From assembly GCA_015680905.1 (NCBI GenBank), contig CM027378.1:54895501-54959500 (forward strand): a DNA stretch of 64,000 bases, written 5' to 3'. This document shows, in pieces, positions 10,858 through 21,829 of the stretch. Position 1 is the stretch's first letter. Every line of letters begins with the position of its first letter. This stretch comes from Coptis chinensis (taxonomy: Eukaryota; Streptophyta; Magnoliopsida; Ranunculales; Ranunculaceae). Made by a program: the position numbers and the translations under genes. The notes under the pieces were generated by a model that saw nothing but the letters and a program-made list of their open reading frames with translations, did not search any database and was not told where the DNA came from.

Positions 10858-12262
10858 AGTTTCAAAAGTAACTGGATCACAATCAGCATACAAAGCAAAA
10901 TATATCACTGGATCATCTGATCGAACAACTCCCCTGACCTCATAATCTTCAAGATACAATGGTTGTCTAGTATTTCTTCGAGGTCTTGCAATGGATGGTT
11001 CGGACCTTGATCGTACCAAGACAGAAGGATTGTTTGAGGACATGAGTTGTGGACTGGACATGCTTTGTGGAAGGCTACTTTGAGGGTTGATTTGAGGACT
11101 GTTTTGAGAGCTAGATGTACTTGATGGAAGGCTGCTTTGAGGACTGATTTGAGGGTTTAGTGGTGGCACCTCACTTACTGAACTTGAATCAATATTGTCT
11201 AACATCATTGGAATAGATGATCCACGATCATTGTCATTCCAAACCCATGCATTTGCTTCATCAAAGTGTACATCATCACGACTAATAATGATCTTCTTAG
11301 TTATAGGATTATATAATTTGTAAGCTTTTGAATAATCACTATAACCAAGAAAAAATACACTTCTCACCTTTGTCGTCAAGCTTTTTCCTTCTTTCATCGG
11401 GAATGTGAGCATATCGCGATGCATCCATAAATTCTCAAGTGCTTTCGACATTGGGTTTTCGCCGCTCCAAGCCTCCTCCGTGTCATATTCATGACAGCTG
11501 TGTAGGCACCGATTAAGGATATAGATGCTCCACAAAACTGTTTCAGGGCCAAAACTTTTGGGAATATTCTTTGTTTTCAGCATGCTACGTACCATATCCA
11601 TGATTGTGCGATTCTTCCTCTGCTACACCGTTTTCTTTGGGGGTGTAGGATGTTGTCAATTGCTTCTTGATTCCATAATTCTCACAAAACAAGGTGAATT
11701 CCGTGGAATTGTATTCTCCACCTCGATCTGATCGGATAACCTTTATAGGATTTCCCACTTCTTTTTCAACGAGAGCCTTGAAACTTTTGAACACTGAAAA
11801 AACTTGAGATTTCTCTTGCAAAAAATACACCCATGTTTTTTGCGGCTGTAATCATCTATAAATGTTACAAAGTACCTTTTATTTCCGTTAGATTTCGGAT
11901 TGATTGGGCCACATAAATCGGTATGAATCACCATGAATAGCGCTTAGCTCTCCATGCTACTCCTTTTGGAAAGCGGAACACGGTGTTGCTTACTTACAAC
12001 ACAATCTTCACACACATGAGGATGGTGATTTATTTCTGGAAGTCCTGAGACCATACCCTTTGTTCGAAGAAGCTTCAGACCTTTGAAGTTGAGGTGTCCA
12101 TAGCGGAGATGCCAGATCCAAGATGCGTCATTCACTATACTTGAGAAACAGGGAAGAACTTCTGATTTGATATACAAGGGAAACATTCTGTTTGAAGTCA
12201 TGTTTACCTGGACAAGCAAACCTTTTGTCGGATCTTCGATTCGACATACGCCATTTTTGATG
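10858..12262 (-). pseudogene. Ale integrase and linker to RT
   Basis: Domain order on the minus strand: GAG-pre-integrase and HHCC at 11944-12219, then VIHTDLCGP (first Asp), IRSDRGGEY (second Asp) and NGVAEE (Glu) across 11585-11940. The linker has LWMHRDMLTFPMKEGKS, VRSVFFLGYS and a Ser/Pro/Gln-rich stretch at 11000-11150. The RT start (RNTRQPLYLEDYEV) is cut off soon after VTFETA. Frameshifts near 11840 and 11600 break the core. Confidence 0.88.
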
Positions 12263-12282
12263 ATGATCTCATAACCTTTCTC

Positions 12283-13415
12283 TTAAAGTTGACCCACACT
12301 AACCAAGTTACTCTTCAAGCTAGGAACATAAAAGACATTGGAAATAACCTGCTGAGAATTATCTTGTGTTTCGAGCTTGATATCACCCTTCCCCATTACA
12401 GAAATTTTAGAATCATCTCCGAATTTAACTGATTTTCGAAAAGAATCATCTAACTGTGAAAAAATAGACTTCTCTCCACACATATGATTACTGGCACCCG
12501 TGTCCAAGTACCACATATTTTGCTGTGTTTTTTTGTCGGTATTACAAACCAAACGAAGAGATATTTCTTCTTCATTCTCCGTAAAATTCAACTCTTCATT
12601 TACTTCTGGATAAGGATTTGTTCGGCAGTCCGAACGGTAATGCCCAAACTTGTGACATCCAAAGCATTGGATGTTGGATTTATCCGATGGCCTTGGATCT
12701 TGATTACCTCTTTGGTTGTTAAATCGTCCTCTACCTCTTCCCCGAAAGTTACCTCATCCCCGTCCTCGACCAGTTTCTCTTGGTTGATTATTGATTGAGA
12801 CTTGCAATGCTTGATCCATTGCAACATGTTGTTGGATTCTTTGTTCGTGAACCAACAACGAACTCATCAATTCATCGATTGAGAGTGCATCAAGGTCTTT
12901 CGATTCTTCAATCGAACAAACCACATAATCGAACTTCGATATCATTGATCGAAGAACCTTCTCAATAATGGTAATATCATTCATCTTCTCACCATGGATT
13001 CACATCTTGTTTGCAATTGTCATAGTTCTCGAAAAATAATCAGAGACAGACTCTACTTCTTCCATTCTTAGAGTTTCGAATTCTCCGCGAAGTGCTTGAA
13101 GTTGTGCACGCTTCACCTTTGCGGTTCCATGATACTTTCTTTTCATTGCATCCTAAATGTCTTTGGATGTATCCTTGCATAGGATCGTCTCCAAAATTGC
13201 TCGATCAATCGCCTGGAAAAAATAGTTCTTTGTCTTCAAGTCCTTCAACCTCCTTTCCTCTAGCTTAGTTTTCTGAGCATTCGTTAGTACTGTTTCAATT
13301 GCTGGTTCTTCAATCCCTGTTTCAATAAGACTCCAAAACTCCTTAGATCTTAGGAAATTTTCCATGAGCATACTCCAATGGTCATAGTGACTCTGCCATT
13401 GGAAGGAATAACAAT
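12283..13415 (-). pseudogene. Ale gag and protease
   Basis: Copia gag starts just after the PBS (HYDHWSMLMENFLRSKEFW) and continues through ERRLKDLKTKNYFFQAID and LSIDELMSSLLVHEQR. A CCHC knuckle near 12640-12680 is followed by the aspartic protease with active site YLDTGASNHMCG at about 12480-12515. Stops near 13154 and 13003 and a frame change near 12750-12830 inactivate it. No clear start codon is kept. Confidence 0.85.
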
Positions 13416-13429
13416 GCTCCGATACCAAA
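13416..13429 (-). promoter_or_regulatory. PBS of the Ale element
   Basis: On the minus strand TTTGGTATCGGAGC follows the LTR directly, close to the Met-tRNA PBS. Confidence 0.8.
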
Positions 13430-13547
13430 TGTGAAGAAAAAACTAAAAGATTGCTGAACACTTAAGAGTTTTATTAACTTCCTCTCCTCTAAATAAACTT
13501 AACTATGCCAACTATATAGGCATCTGACATCCAAATTCACCCCCACA
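13430..13547 (-). mobile_element. 5' LTR of the Ale element
   Basis: 118 bp. On the minus strand it runs from TGTGGGGGTGAATTTGG to TTTTTTCTTCACA, ends TGTG...CACA, with a TATA-like CTATATAGTTGG inside. The left edge is fixed by the PBS. The right edge is set by the terminal inverted repeat and has no partner LTR to confirm it. Confidence 0.75.
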
Positions 13548-14108
13548 TCTAGTTCTTTTACTAAACCTTCTATTAGTACACCGCCTATCAAAAGACTTAC
13601 ACCCGCTCAAATGAGAGCCAGGAGAGAGAAAGGACTATGCTACAATTGTGATGAACAATATAAGCCGGGTCATTTTTGTAAAAGTCAACAACTGTACATG
13701 TTAGTGTCCAATGAAGAAGATCAAGACAAGGTGGACAAGGGAACTGTAAGTGAGGAGGAAGGGTTGCAACAAGAGATAGAAACGAATATGGAAATTTCAG
13801 TTAATGCCTTGGCTGGAAATGTGAGTCAAAACACCATTCGAATACAAGGGTTGCTCAAGAAGAGGCCTATCACTATCTTAATTGATAGTGGCAGTACTCA
13901 TAGTTTCATAGATCTTGAATCCGCTAAACAAGGTGGTTGCTCGGTGGAACCTACAGCTCATATGTTAGTAACAGTTGCCAATGGAGAAAGGATAGTAAGT
14001 AAAGCCGTATGTCCTAACTTAAAATGGACAATGCAGGGTCATCACTTTGAAGATGAGATCAGAATACTACCTTTGGGTGGTTGTGACATGGTTTTAGGAG
14101 ACGATTAG
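13548..14108 (+). pseudogene. Reina gag zinc knuckle and protease
   Basis: Resumption of the Reina frame after the Ale insertion. It has a zinc knuckle CYNCDEQYKPGHFC at about 13635, an acidic linker, and an aspartic protease with active-site IDSGSTHSFID near 13882. The open frame ends at a TAG at 14106, just after VLGDD, where the family normally continues directly into RT. It would process the Gag-Pol polyprotein. Confidence 0.9.
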
Positions 14109-14138
14109 CTTAAAAAGTGTGGGGATATTTTACTCAAT

Positions 14139-15733
14139 TTGAATAAGTTACAAATCAGCTTTAAGAAGGACGAGAAGAGAATTACCCTAACTGGAGGAGA
14201 GGAGAATGCCTCTTTGAAAATGATGTCGGGAAATGCACTTAAAAGGTTCATTAAGAAAAACACTCATGGCCTCATGGGCCAATTATTCTCAGTGACAGCC
14301 ACTCCAATAGATTCCACACCCCCTACATCTGTGTCCAATCTCTTGCATGAGTTTTCAGATGTCTTTGCAGAACCCAAACATCTTCCACCAATAAGGACCT
14401 CAGACCACCATATCCCACTTAAGGCCAATACAGAACCTACTAACCAAAGACCATACAAATACCCCTATGTGCAGAAAGCTATAATTGAGAAGCTCGTGCA
14501 GGAAATGCTTGAATCCGGCCTAATACAACCTAGCCATAGTCCCTTTGCGTCCCCTATATTGCTTGTTAAAAAGAAAGATGGCAGTTGGAGATTTTGTGTA
14601 GACTACAGAAAGCTTAATGACATCACTATCAAGGATAAATTTCCGATTCCGGTGATAGATGAATTACTGGATGAATTGCATGGCGCCAAAGTATTCTCTA
14701 AAATAGACCTCAGATCTGGTTATCACCAAATTAGGGTGACTGAAGTTGATATCTACAAGACTGCATTCAGGACAAATCATGGACACTATGAGTTCAAAAT
14801 CATGCCATTTGGCTTGACGAACGCCCCAGCAACTTTTCAGGGCTTGATGAATGAGGTGTTTCAGCCCTATTTGAGAAAGTATATACTTGTTTTTTTTATG
14901 ACATACTAGTATATAGCCCTAATATGGACATGTATGTAGAACACTTAAGGGAAGCACTAACGGTACTAAGGAAGCATAGTTTGTTTGCCAAAATGTCCAA
15001 GTGTTCCTTTGCACAATCTCAATTGGAGTATCTAGGTCATTTAATTACACCGAACGGTGTAGCTGCTGATCCCGCCAAGGTTGAGAGTATGGTGAACTGG
15101 CCTAAACCCGTTACATTGAAGGGACTTAGGGGATTTTTGGGCCTTACGGGGTATTATCGAAGGTTTGTTCAAGGTTACGGCAACATCAGCAGACCACTAA
15201 CTAATATGCTCAAGAAGAATAGTTTCAAGTGGAACATGGAGGCAGAAAAGGCTTTCAAACAATTGAAAATGCCCATGACTTCTACCCCAGTGTTGGCATT
15301 ACCGAATTTCACACTACCATTTGTGGTTGAAACCGATGCATGTGCTAGAGGAGTTGGGGCTGTTTTGATGCAAGGAGGAAGGCTCATATCCTTTTTCAGT
15401 AAGGCCCTAGGTCCTAAAACTCTAGGTCTTTCCACTTATGAGAAAGAGTTACTTGCAATAGTCATGGCTGTGACAAAATGGAGACCATATCTCTCAGGCC
15501 ATCACTTTGTTATACATACTGACCAACAAAGTATCAAATACTTTTTGGAACAACGAATCACAACTATGATGCAACAGAGATGGATGACCAAGTTACTTGG
15601 TTTTGATTATGAAATCAAGTATAAGAAAGGCACTGAAAATAGAGCCGTGGATGCGCTCTCAAGGGTTATGGAGGAACAAGCGAGCTGCCAAGCAATGTCC
15701 ATGGTGCAACCATTGTGGCTCAAAGAGGTATAA
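14139..15733 (+). pseudogene. Reina reverse transcriptase and RNase H
   Basis: RT motifs are complete up to the catalytic site: [64 protein letters not shown]. At about 14890-14900, inside the Asp-Asp catalytic motif, one base is missing and the frame ends at a stop at 14907. The second frame from 14924 continues with the thumb, LGHLITPNGV, GFLGLTGYYRRFV and RNase H (VVETDACARGVGAVLMQ; YEKELLAIVMAV; HTDQQSIKYFL; RAVDALSR). The RNase H segment is intact. The single-base loss alone would abolish RT activity. Confidence 0.92.
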
Positions 15734-15754
15734 CAAAGTTATGAACAAGATAGG

Positions 15755-17137
15755 TTGATGCACATGCTCATCTCTCAGTTGCTACTCAATCCGTCGGGAG
15801 TAAAAAATTACACGTACAACTCTGGCATTGTGAGATACAAGAACATGATTTATATAGGGTATAATAGCGACTTGAGGAACAAAGTGATAGCCACGATACA
15901 TTACTCTACTGTGGGTGGACACTCGGGAATGCAAGGCAGTTATAAGCGAGCCAAATCTTATTTTTTCTGGCCAGGACTCAAGAAAGATGTAATGGAGTTT
16001 GTTAGTACATGTGACGTGTGTCAAAGAAACAAAAATGAACATGTGTTTCCTGCTGGTTTACTACAACCCTTGCCTGTTCCTGAGCATGCGTGGCAGCACA
16101 TCACCATGGATTTTATTGAAGGGTTACCTAAGTCAGAAGGGAAAGATGTGATCATGGTGGTTGTCGACAGGCTTACAAAGTATAGCCATTTCATTGCATT
16201 GGCTCACCCATACACTGCCACAATAGTAGCGAAGGAATTCATGAACCACATATATAAGTTGCATGGACTGCCATCCTCGATCACTTCAGATAAAGATAAG
16301 GTGTTTATCAGCTCTTTTTGGCAAAAAAATTTCAAAGCAATGGGTACGAAGATTTACCTTAGTACATCTTATCATCCACAAACAGATGGACAGATGGAAA
16401 GAACCAACTCTTGCCTAGAAAACTACCTGAGGTGCATGGTGGGACATAAGCCTCAAACTTGGCATAAGTGGCTTTCCTTGGCGGAGTGGTGGTTTAACAC
16501 TAATCACCATACAAGCTTGAGATGTCCCCTTTTAAGGCCTTATATGGGTATACACCACCTCATCTGGCACTACCAACGGCAATAACAACTTCAGTGGCAG
16601 TAGTGGAAGATTATATGAAGCAAAGAGACATTGTGATTGAAGTAATTAGAGCAGGCTTGCACAAGGCACAGGAACGGATGAAATGGTATGCTGACAAAAA
16701 GCGAACTGAGCAATCTTTCGAAGTGGGAGACTGGGTTTACCTCCGTTTACAGCCATATAGACAAACATCGGTTGCTCTTAGAAAAAACCTTAAGTTAGCC
16801 GCTAAGTTCTATGGGCCTTTCGAAGTGATTGCAAGATCGGAGAAGTTGCTTATAGTTGAAGTTACCACAAGGATCACGAATTCATCCGGTTTTTCATGTC
16901 TCTCAACTAAAAAAGAAGTTGGGCAATTCAGTGACACCAATGCCTTTATTGCCTATGGTTGATTCTGAAAGACAGATGCTAGTGGAACCAATTGCAATTT
17001 TGGGCCGAAAGATGATCCCTAGAAACAATAAGGCGGTTACACAAGTGCTTATCCAGTGGTCGGACACAGTCCCTGAGGATGCTACTTGGGAAGACTGGTC
17101 TCATATTGCTGCCAACTTCCCAAACCTTAATCCTTGA
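15755..17137 (+). pseudogene. Reina integrase with C-terminal chromodomain
   Basis: The HHCC zinc region (IHYSTVGGHSGMQGSYKRAK, CDVCQ) is followed by the core TMDFIEGLPKS (Asp 1), TSDKDKVFIS (Asp 2) and DGQMERTNSCLENYLR (Glu). GDWVYLRLQPYRQ marks the C-terminal module, and IHPVFHVSQLKK and VLIQWSDTVPEDATWEDW a chromodomain-like end. Frameshifts near 16520 and 16860 split it into three frames. In chromoviruses the chromodomain is thought to steer insertion to particular chromatin. The stop is at 17135-17137. Confidence 0.92.
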
Positions 17138-17165
17138 GGACAAAGATGTTTAAAGGGGAAAGTAT
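17131..17165 (+). promoter_or_regulatory. Reina 3' hairpin motif and polypurine tract
   Basis: TCCTTGAGGACAAAGA at 17131-17146 forms a stem (one C-A mismatch) around an AGGA loop and contains the stop codon. TTTAAAGGGGAAAGTAT then leads into the LTR start at 17166. The same AGGA-loop hairpin lies beside the Athila B PPT. Confidence 0.7.
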
Positions 17166-17496
17166 TGTTATGTCCCAGGACAGTTGGGTAATATTTAGTA
17201 TTAAATAGGGACAGTTGAGTCATTAGCTCCTATCCATTAAGATTTTGTTAATCCTATGATTGGGTAGTAGAGTATGCAGGTTAGGTAATATTTATATTTT
17301 AGAGTCGGCGTGGTATATCGTGGGGAATGAGACTATATATGTATATATGTTGTTTTTTGCCTTGGAATGCTTTATGTCAGAAATTAATAAAAAATCTCTT
17401 AGGCTCTGAACTTCACTTTGAAGCAGAGAGTTCTCTTTTCTTCATTTTTCCATTCAATTGTGTTTGAGTTCCTCAAATCACCTGTAGAACAGGACA
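17166..17496 (+). mobile_element. 3' LTR of the Reina element
   Basis: 331 bp, TGTTATGTCCCAGG to CTGTAGAACAGGACA, followed by TTATG. It differs from the 5' LTR by point changes and by extra TAG and GTATATAT blocks. Confidence 0.95.
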
Positions 17497-17501
17497 TTAT
17501 G

Positions 17502-20500
17502 ATAGTTCAACTCCGTTTCTTGCATTTCTGACGTTTTCTTGAAAAGTATAATTCATTTTCTTGATTTTTTCTTTCTTTCTTCTTCTTGTTACTTTTCTTG
17601 CTGCTATAATACATCTATTTTGCATTTCGTTTCTACAAGAATGAAATGTGATTGATAATCTCTTCTTGGGTACTCAGTTAAATTTATTGTTTGTAATCTT
17701 TCCTATTAATTTATTTATGCATGTTATAACGCATTCTTCCTGAGTTTCTTGCATTTTCTTGACGAAACTCTACAGAGTTTTAATCTTGTTTGTTCAAAAT
17801 CCAAGAACTAATGTTAAATAAGCTTTGTTTCTTGCATTTCTGACATTTTATTGTTGTATCTTGTATTGGAATTTTTCCAGCATACTGAAAGTTCTTGAAG
17901 AATAAGGATGAATAGGTCAGAAGATTCCGCAACTGGAGATGCAAATAATAACAACACAACAACAGTAACGGACATCAATTCTGAAAGAAGACGCGATAGA
18001 GATTCCACAACATCGTCTCATGGGGCTGTTGGACCTACACGTACTAGAGATGCAAGAAGGGGTCAAGGAGTAGGATATCCCAGGTCAAGTCCTTATGGAA
18101 CACACCATGGTCCAGAGCAAAGAGAGGTTAATGAACTAAGACAACGCTTAGAACCCAGATCCAGTAGTAATCCTTACAGTTCTCAAGGTGCCAGTATCAG
18201 TTCCAACGTGATTTCAAATGTGACTGCGGGTCAAGAAAGTCCACCATTAAAAGCTACTACTGTTGCAGCTGCACCAGTTCATTTAGGTATGTATTCAGTG
18301 GCAGTAATTTACTGGCCTTCTGCATCCTTGTTTTGTTTCAAAAATGCTTTTGTGCTTTTGCTAGGTTCGTCAGACCTGATGTATTATTTACATCTATGTA
18401 TTTCTGGAGTTCGCATTGTTAAGACATAATTCATGTCTTTATTGGTTTATACATAGTTTGTCAACGCGTATCTCAAACATGGGAAGAAACCGCAAATTAA
18501 AGCTATTAATAAATAGTTCACTTTTTCTTGTTTCAGGTTAAACTTTCATATGGTAGATTTTATATGTTAATATAGGAAAGGCTTATGTTCTGTATTTTTC
18601 CATAATTCATGATGCCTAAAATCACACCTGCAAGTGAAACTATTTCTGATGTTGAGAATCCTGTATGTCGATGTTGAGAATCCTGTATGTCAACTTAAGC
18701 AATGCTGCTGCACAAGGCATTACAGGTATATTACATGCCTACTGACACTATCATTTCCATACGCCCATTCTCAGAGAAAGCATTATTACTTATTAGTATG
18801 AATGTGTTAGAGCAGCAGAACCAGAAGCCCTTCGTTAGTTGTGTACATGCACCATTAACATTTTGCCTATGTTAATCAAATTGAGTCCCTCCTGTCACTG
18901 CAGATCAAGGGATGTTTTCTTCAATCAACTTAGTCAATCCAATGACACAAGGTATTGAAGACATTCTATGATTAGAACCATTGCCTTGTCCTGCATTTTA
19001 GTTTTCGTTGTTGAAATGGAAATAGGACACTTGATTATTGAATATTTAACACTATTTTTATTCATTCACTCTGCTTAAGGACAGCAGACTTGTTTGCATA
19101 TATTTTTAATAGTGTAGATCCCACTGGGTTGGATATACTAATGTTGCTAATATTGTAATCCCTCTAGACACCAATGATCAAAGGATGTTCAATCCAGACG
19201 ACTTCTTCAATTATCATGAGTCTACTCCAGGTAATCCACAACCAGTACCAATGTTTTTCCTGCATTCTCATTTCAGTTTTGTAAATGACATATATGACCA
19301 ATCGTATCGTATACATTACATAAGAAGCAGCAATTCCTCATTTTAGAATGTCTACAATCCAAGAAATACAATAAACATATACTACTAATTATGTCGCTCG
19401 ATCGTGTTGCCGTCACATCTGGCCTCTTTAACAGCAATAGTGCTTTTTTTTTCCACATGAAAATAGGACATACACATGGATTGTGGTGGGGGAGATCCCT
19501 CAGTAATATACAATTAATGCATAAAAGCTACCATGTGATAAAACACATACCATATTATGCCGCCTCCTATGTTGCTTAAACTTGATGCATCCTTGCTTTG
19601 TTTCGAAAATTCCCTTGCTTTGTTTCGAAAATTCTTTGGCAAGGGCCGTCAGAACTGATGTACTAATTATATCTATGCTTTCGCATTGGTATAGACATAA
19701 TTGACGTCTTTTGCGTTTTCTGTTGACTTATTTTCGTATTATCTACAAAAAACGAATATGAACTTTTGGTTTAATGAGGCTTTTTTCTGGTTATAAGATG
19801 AGTTATAGCGGAAAACAAGAGAGTTACATAATGTGTCAACATGCATGTCTTTTATTTTTGTCAGCATGTACCTGAAACATGGGAAGCAACCGCAAATTAA
19901 AGTTATTGGTAGTTCACAACATCTTTGTTTCACGTTAAACTTTCATATGGTAGATTGTGTATGTTAAAATAGGAAAGGTTTTATATATGTTCAGTACTTG
20001 TCCACAATTCATGATGCTTAGAATCATTCCTGCAACTGAAACTAATACAGATGATGAGAATGACCGAGCTACCACAGGAAAACCAGAATAGGGTATCTGC
20101 ATCCGAAGTAAGCACTTCACTGGTTGGTGCTCAGCAGACCAACATTAGTCCTGAAGCTATAGCACACTCACGTCAGGTTGTTGCTCCACATAGAAGCTAC
20201 AGTGTGGCATCTGAAGCACAATCACAACACGTTGGTCAGCATGTCGCTACATCAGTTGTTGGTCAGCAAAAGAGCAATGTTACTACACATGTAGTGAGCT
20301 TGCAACTTCATGCTCCTCCACTAGTACCTGCAGAAGCTTCAAATGGTATTATCTTGTCCCCTTGATTTTATTTTCTTTTTTGTTTTTGGATTTTCTCTTA
20401 AGAAATTACTTATACTTGATTGGGTATTTGCAGGTGCCCTGCCTGTCACGGTGATGTGGCTGGTGACAAATGTGAGAGATTTGAATGTGGCCATATCTAC

Positions 20501-20572
20501 CATCCGCTGTGTGTAAACTTTTCGGATACTGTTCTGTGCTCCTGCTGCGGTAAGGGAGCACCATTGTCATGT
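17502..20572 (+). pseudogene. Remnant of a multi-exon host gene with a C-terminal RING-H2-like finger
   Basis: Exon 1 starts at ATG 17908 (Ser/Asn/Arg-rich peptide MNRSEDSATGDANNNN) and ends at 18286 before GTATGT. Two small exons fit the same phase: 18904-18951 (48 nt) and 19168-19230 (63 nt). They encode related peptides, DQGMFSSINLVNP and DQRMFNPDDFFNY. A Gln/Ser-rich segment lies at 20051-20345. The last exon, from 20434, reads CPACHGDVAGDKCERFECG, then H-x2-H-x2-C and a final C-x2-C, a RING-H2-type spacing, ending at a TAA at 20579-20581. The obvious splice joining 20345 to 20434 is off by one base for the finger frame, so an exon is missed or the gene is broken. An LTR cuts it at 20573. 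I cannot name the gene; a RING finger would suggest a ubiquitin ligase. Confidence 0.55.
18320..20060 (+). repeat. Diverged intron duplication in the RING-like locus
   Basis: Segments 18320-18665 and about 19585-20060 are related along most of their length. Shared blocks are TTGTTTTGTTTC-like starts, CATGGGAAG(A/C)AACCGCAAATTAAAG, TTAAACTTTCATATGGTAGATT and CCTGCAA(G/C)TGAAACTA. The later copy has about 100 extra bases. The two small exons lie between the copies. Confidence 0.75.
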
Positions 20573-20907
20573 TGGGGTTAATACTAATTCCAATCGATCC
20601 CCACTACATAGATAACTTGTAATATGAAACACTTCTACTCTAGACAAATTATAAATAACCACTACAACCTAGCTAGTATGCCCAACTCTCTAAACAACTA
20701 TCAACAACAAATAATAATGTAAAGAGAAGAACAAGCATACCACAATACAAAGATGTACCGTGGTTCGACCAATGATGTCTACTTTTACAAGAGCTAATCA
20801 TTTTATAAAGTGGGAAGAAAGATTACAATCACTCCTTTCAGTCTCTCACCTTACTAGATTATTCCCCTCTCTTTACAAGCTTTTCTGAATGCAATGGTTT
20901 CTCTCAA
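20573..20907 (+). mobile_element. LTR-like fragment cutting the RING-like gene
   Basis: Starts TGTTGGGGTTAATAC, a typical LTR start, immediately inside the last host exon. It contains the block ATGTACCGTGGTTCGACC, which resembles the leader or R region of plant copia LTRs. It is cut at the right by the LINE tail, and no matching end is seen in the window. Orientation and family are uncertain. Confidence 0.4.
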
Positions 20908-20975
20908 TTTTTATTTTATTTTATTTATTATTTATTTTATTTTTAAGTAACTAGGGGTTAAGGATACCCCAACCT
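20908..20975 (-). repeat. LINE 3' end: hairpin and A-rich tail
   Basis: On the minus strand GGGGTATCCTTAACCCC can fold as GGGGT/ACCCC (20954-20970). It is followed by TAGTTACTT and an AAAATAAAATAAAT-like tail. Similar hairpin-plus-tail ends lie at 55030-55065 and 59149-59185. Confidence 0.7.
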
Positions 20976-21089
20976 TTTATTAAGCCAAAATACGCAAGTA
21001 CATTTTTTCGTCCTTATCCCTTTTAATCAACTCATAGAGTTTTTGATCCATGGGGGGTATAAAGAACAGAGAAGCATTACATAAAGACC

Positions 21090-21500
21090 TTGTAGCTTTA
21101 GCTAGGTAATCTGCCACTTGATTACCTTCCTGAAACACATGCTTAAACTCAATAACTTCAAACTACGTAGCCAATCTTTTAATATGGGAGACTAGATTCC
21201 TGCAATACCACGGCAGTTACTCTCTATTGCTCATGATCTGGACCACACTTAGCGAGTCTGACAGAACTTGTAACTTCCTTATACTCATAGCTATGCCACC
21301 TTCTAGCCCTTTCTCTACCCCTAGCAGTTCCTGTTGTAGCACCGATCATCTTAAGGAAGTTCCACTGTACGCTAGTATTACCTATCCTCTGTTGTCCCTT
21401 AGTACTCCAAATCCAGCACTGTCAGCTTGCATCGACCCATCAGCATTAAGGGTAACAGTGTCAGAGGTGTTGCCTGGCACCGAACCCATTGTTCCACCTT
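21090..21500 (-). pseudogene. LINE ORF2: RNase H domain
   Basis: On the minus strand the sequence reads TLNADGSMQADSAGFGVLRD, a plant RVT_3-type RNase H start. It is followed by a segment with QELLGVEKGLEGG, LQVLSDSLSVVQIM and EGNQVADYLAKATR. Several stops lie within it. The order Asp, Glu, Asp, Asp of the active site can be followed. Confidence 0.8.
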
Positions 21501-21829
21501 TTGTTTATACCTTACACATATTCCCAACTTCGACAGGAGCAAACGCAGCACCGCATCTTCCTTTACTGTTTCCAACATTTTCCCCAAATAAAGTTTCATT
21601 CTATTGAGGGCTCATTGGCTTACCACTTCAGCAAATGTATATCTTTTCTTCTTTATCTTCCAATTTCGTTCATTCTAGATGGCTTGAACTGCCGCACTTA
21701 TTAGGACCCTCATTACTTCAGATGCCATGGTGTTTGCTCTACACATGTGCATGAGTCGATACCACTCAACATGGGATTCACGACTCTGTTTTGATAGGCC
21801 CATAGCCTTTTTTACACCTTGCCACACAA

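Larger units (their letters stand above)
10858..13547 (-). mobile_element. Ale-type copia element, 3' truncated, nested in Reina gag
   Basis: A Ty1/copia element on the minus strand: 118-bp LTR, PBS, gag, protease, integrase and the start of the RT region. RT, RNase H and the 3' LTR are missing, and the element stops abruptly at about 10858. The very short LTR and the integrase HHCC segment (WHLRYGHLNFKGLKLL, CEDCVVSKQHR) fit the Ale/Retrofit lineage. The insertion sits in the linker between the Reina capsid and zinc knuckle. Loss of the 3' half probably followed insertion. Confidence 0.88.
9688..17501 (+). mobile_element. Reina-type chromovirus, full length, with nested Ale insertion
   Basis: A complete Ty3/gypsy element bounded by identical 5-bp target duplications TTATG at 9688-9692 and 17497-17501. 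It has LTRs of 320 and 331 bp, a Met-tRNA-type PBS, gag, protease, RT, RNase H, integrase, a C-terminal chromodomain-like segment and a PPT. Short LTRs, a zinc knuckle of the CYNCDEQYKPGHFC type and the chromodomain place it with Reina chromoviruses. By eye the LTRs differ at about 14 positions plus two small length differences. Roughly 2.7 kb of Ale copia element lies inside its gag. Confidence 0.92.

Noticed and set aside
11525-12798. Plus-strand frames across 11.5-12.8 kb
   Set aside because: Shadows of the Ale gag-pol on the minus strand.
20891-20907. GCAATGGTTTCTCTCAA as LINE target duplication
   Set aside because: No matching copy was found beside the presumed LINE 5' end near 26628.
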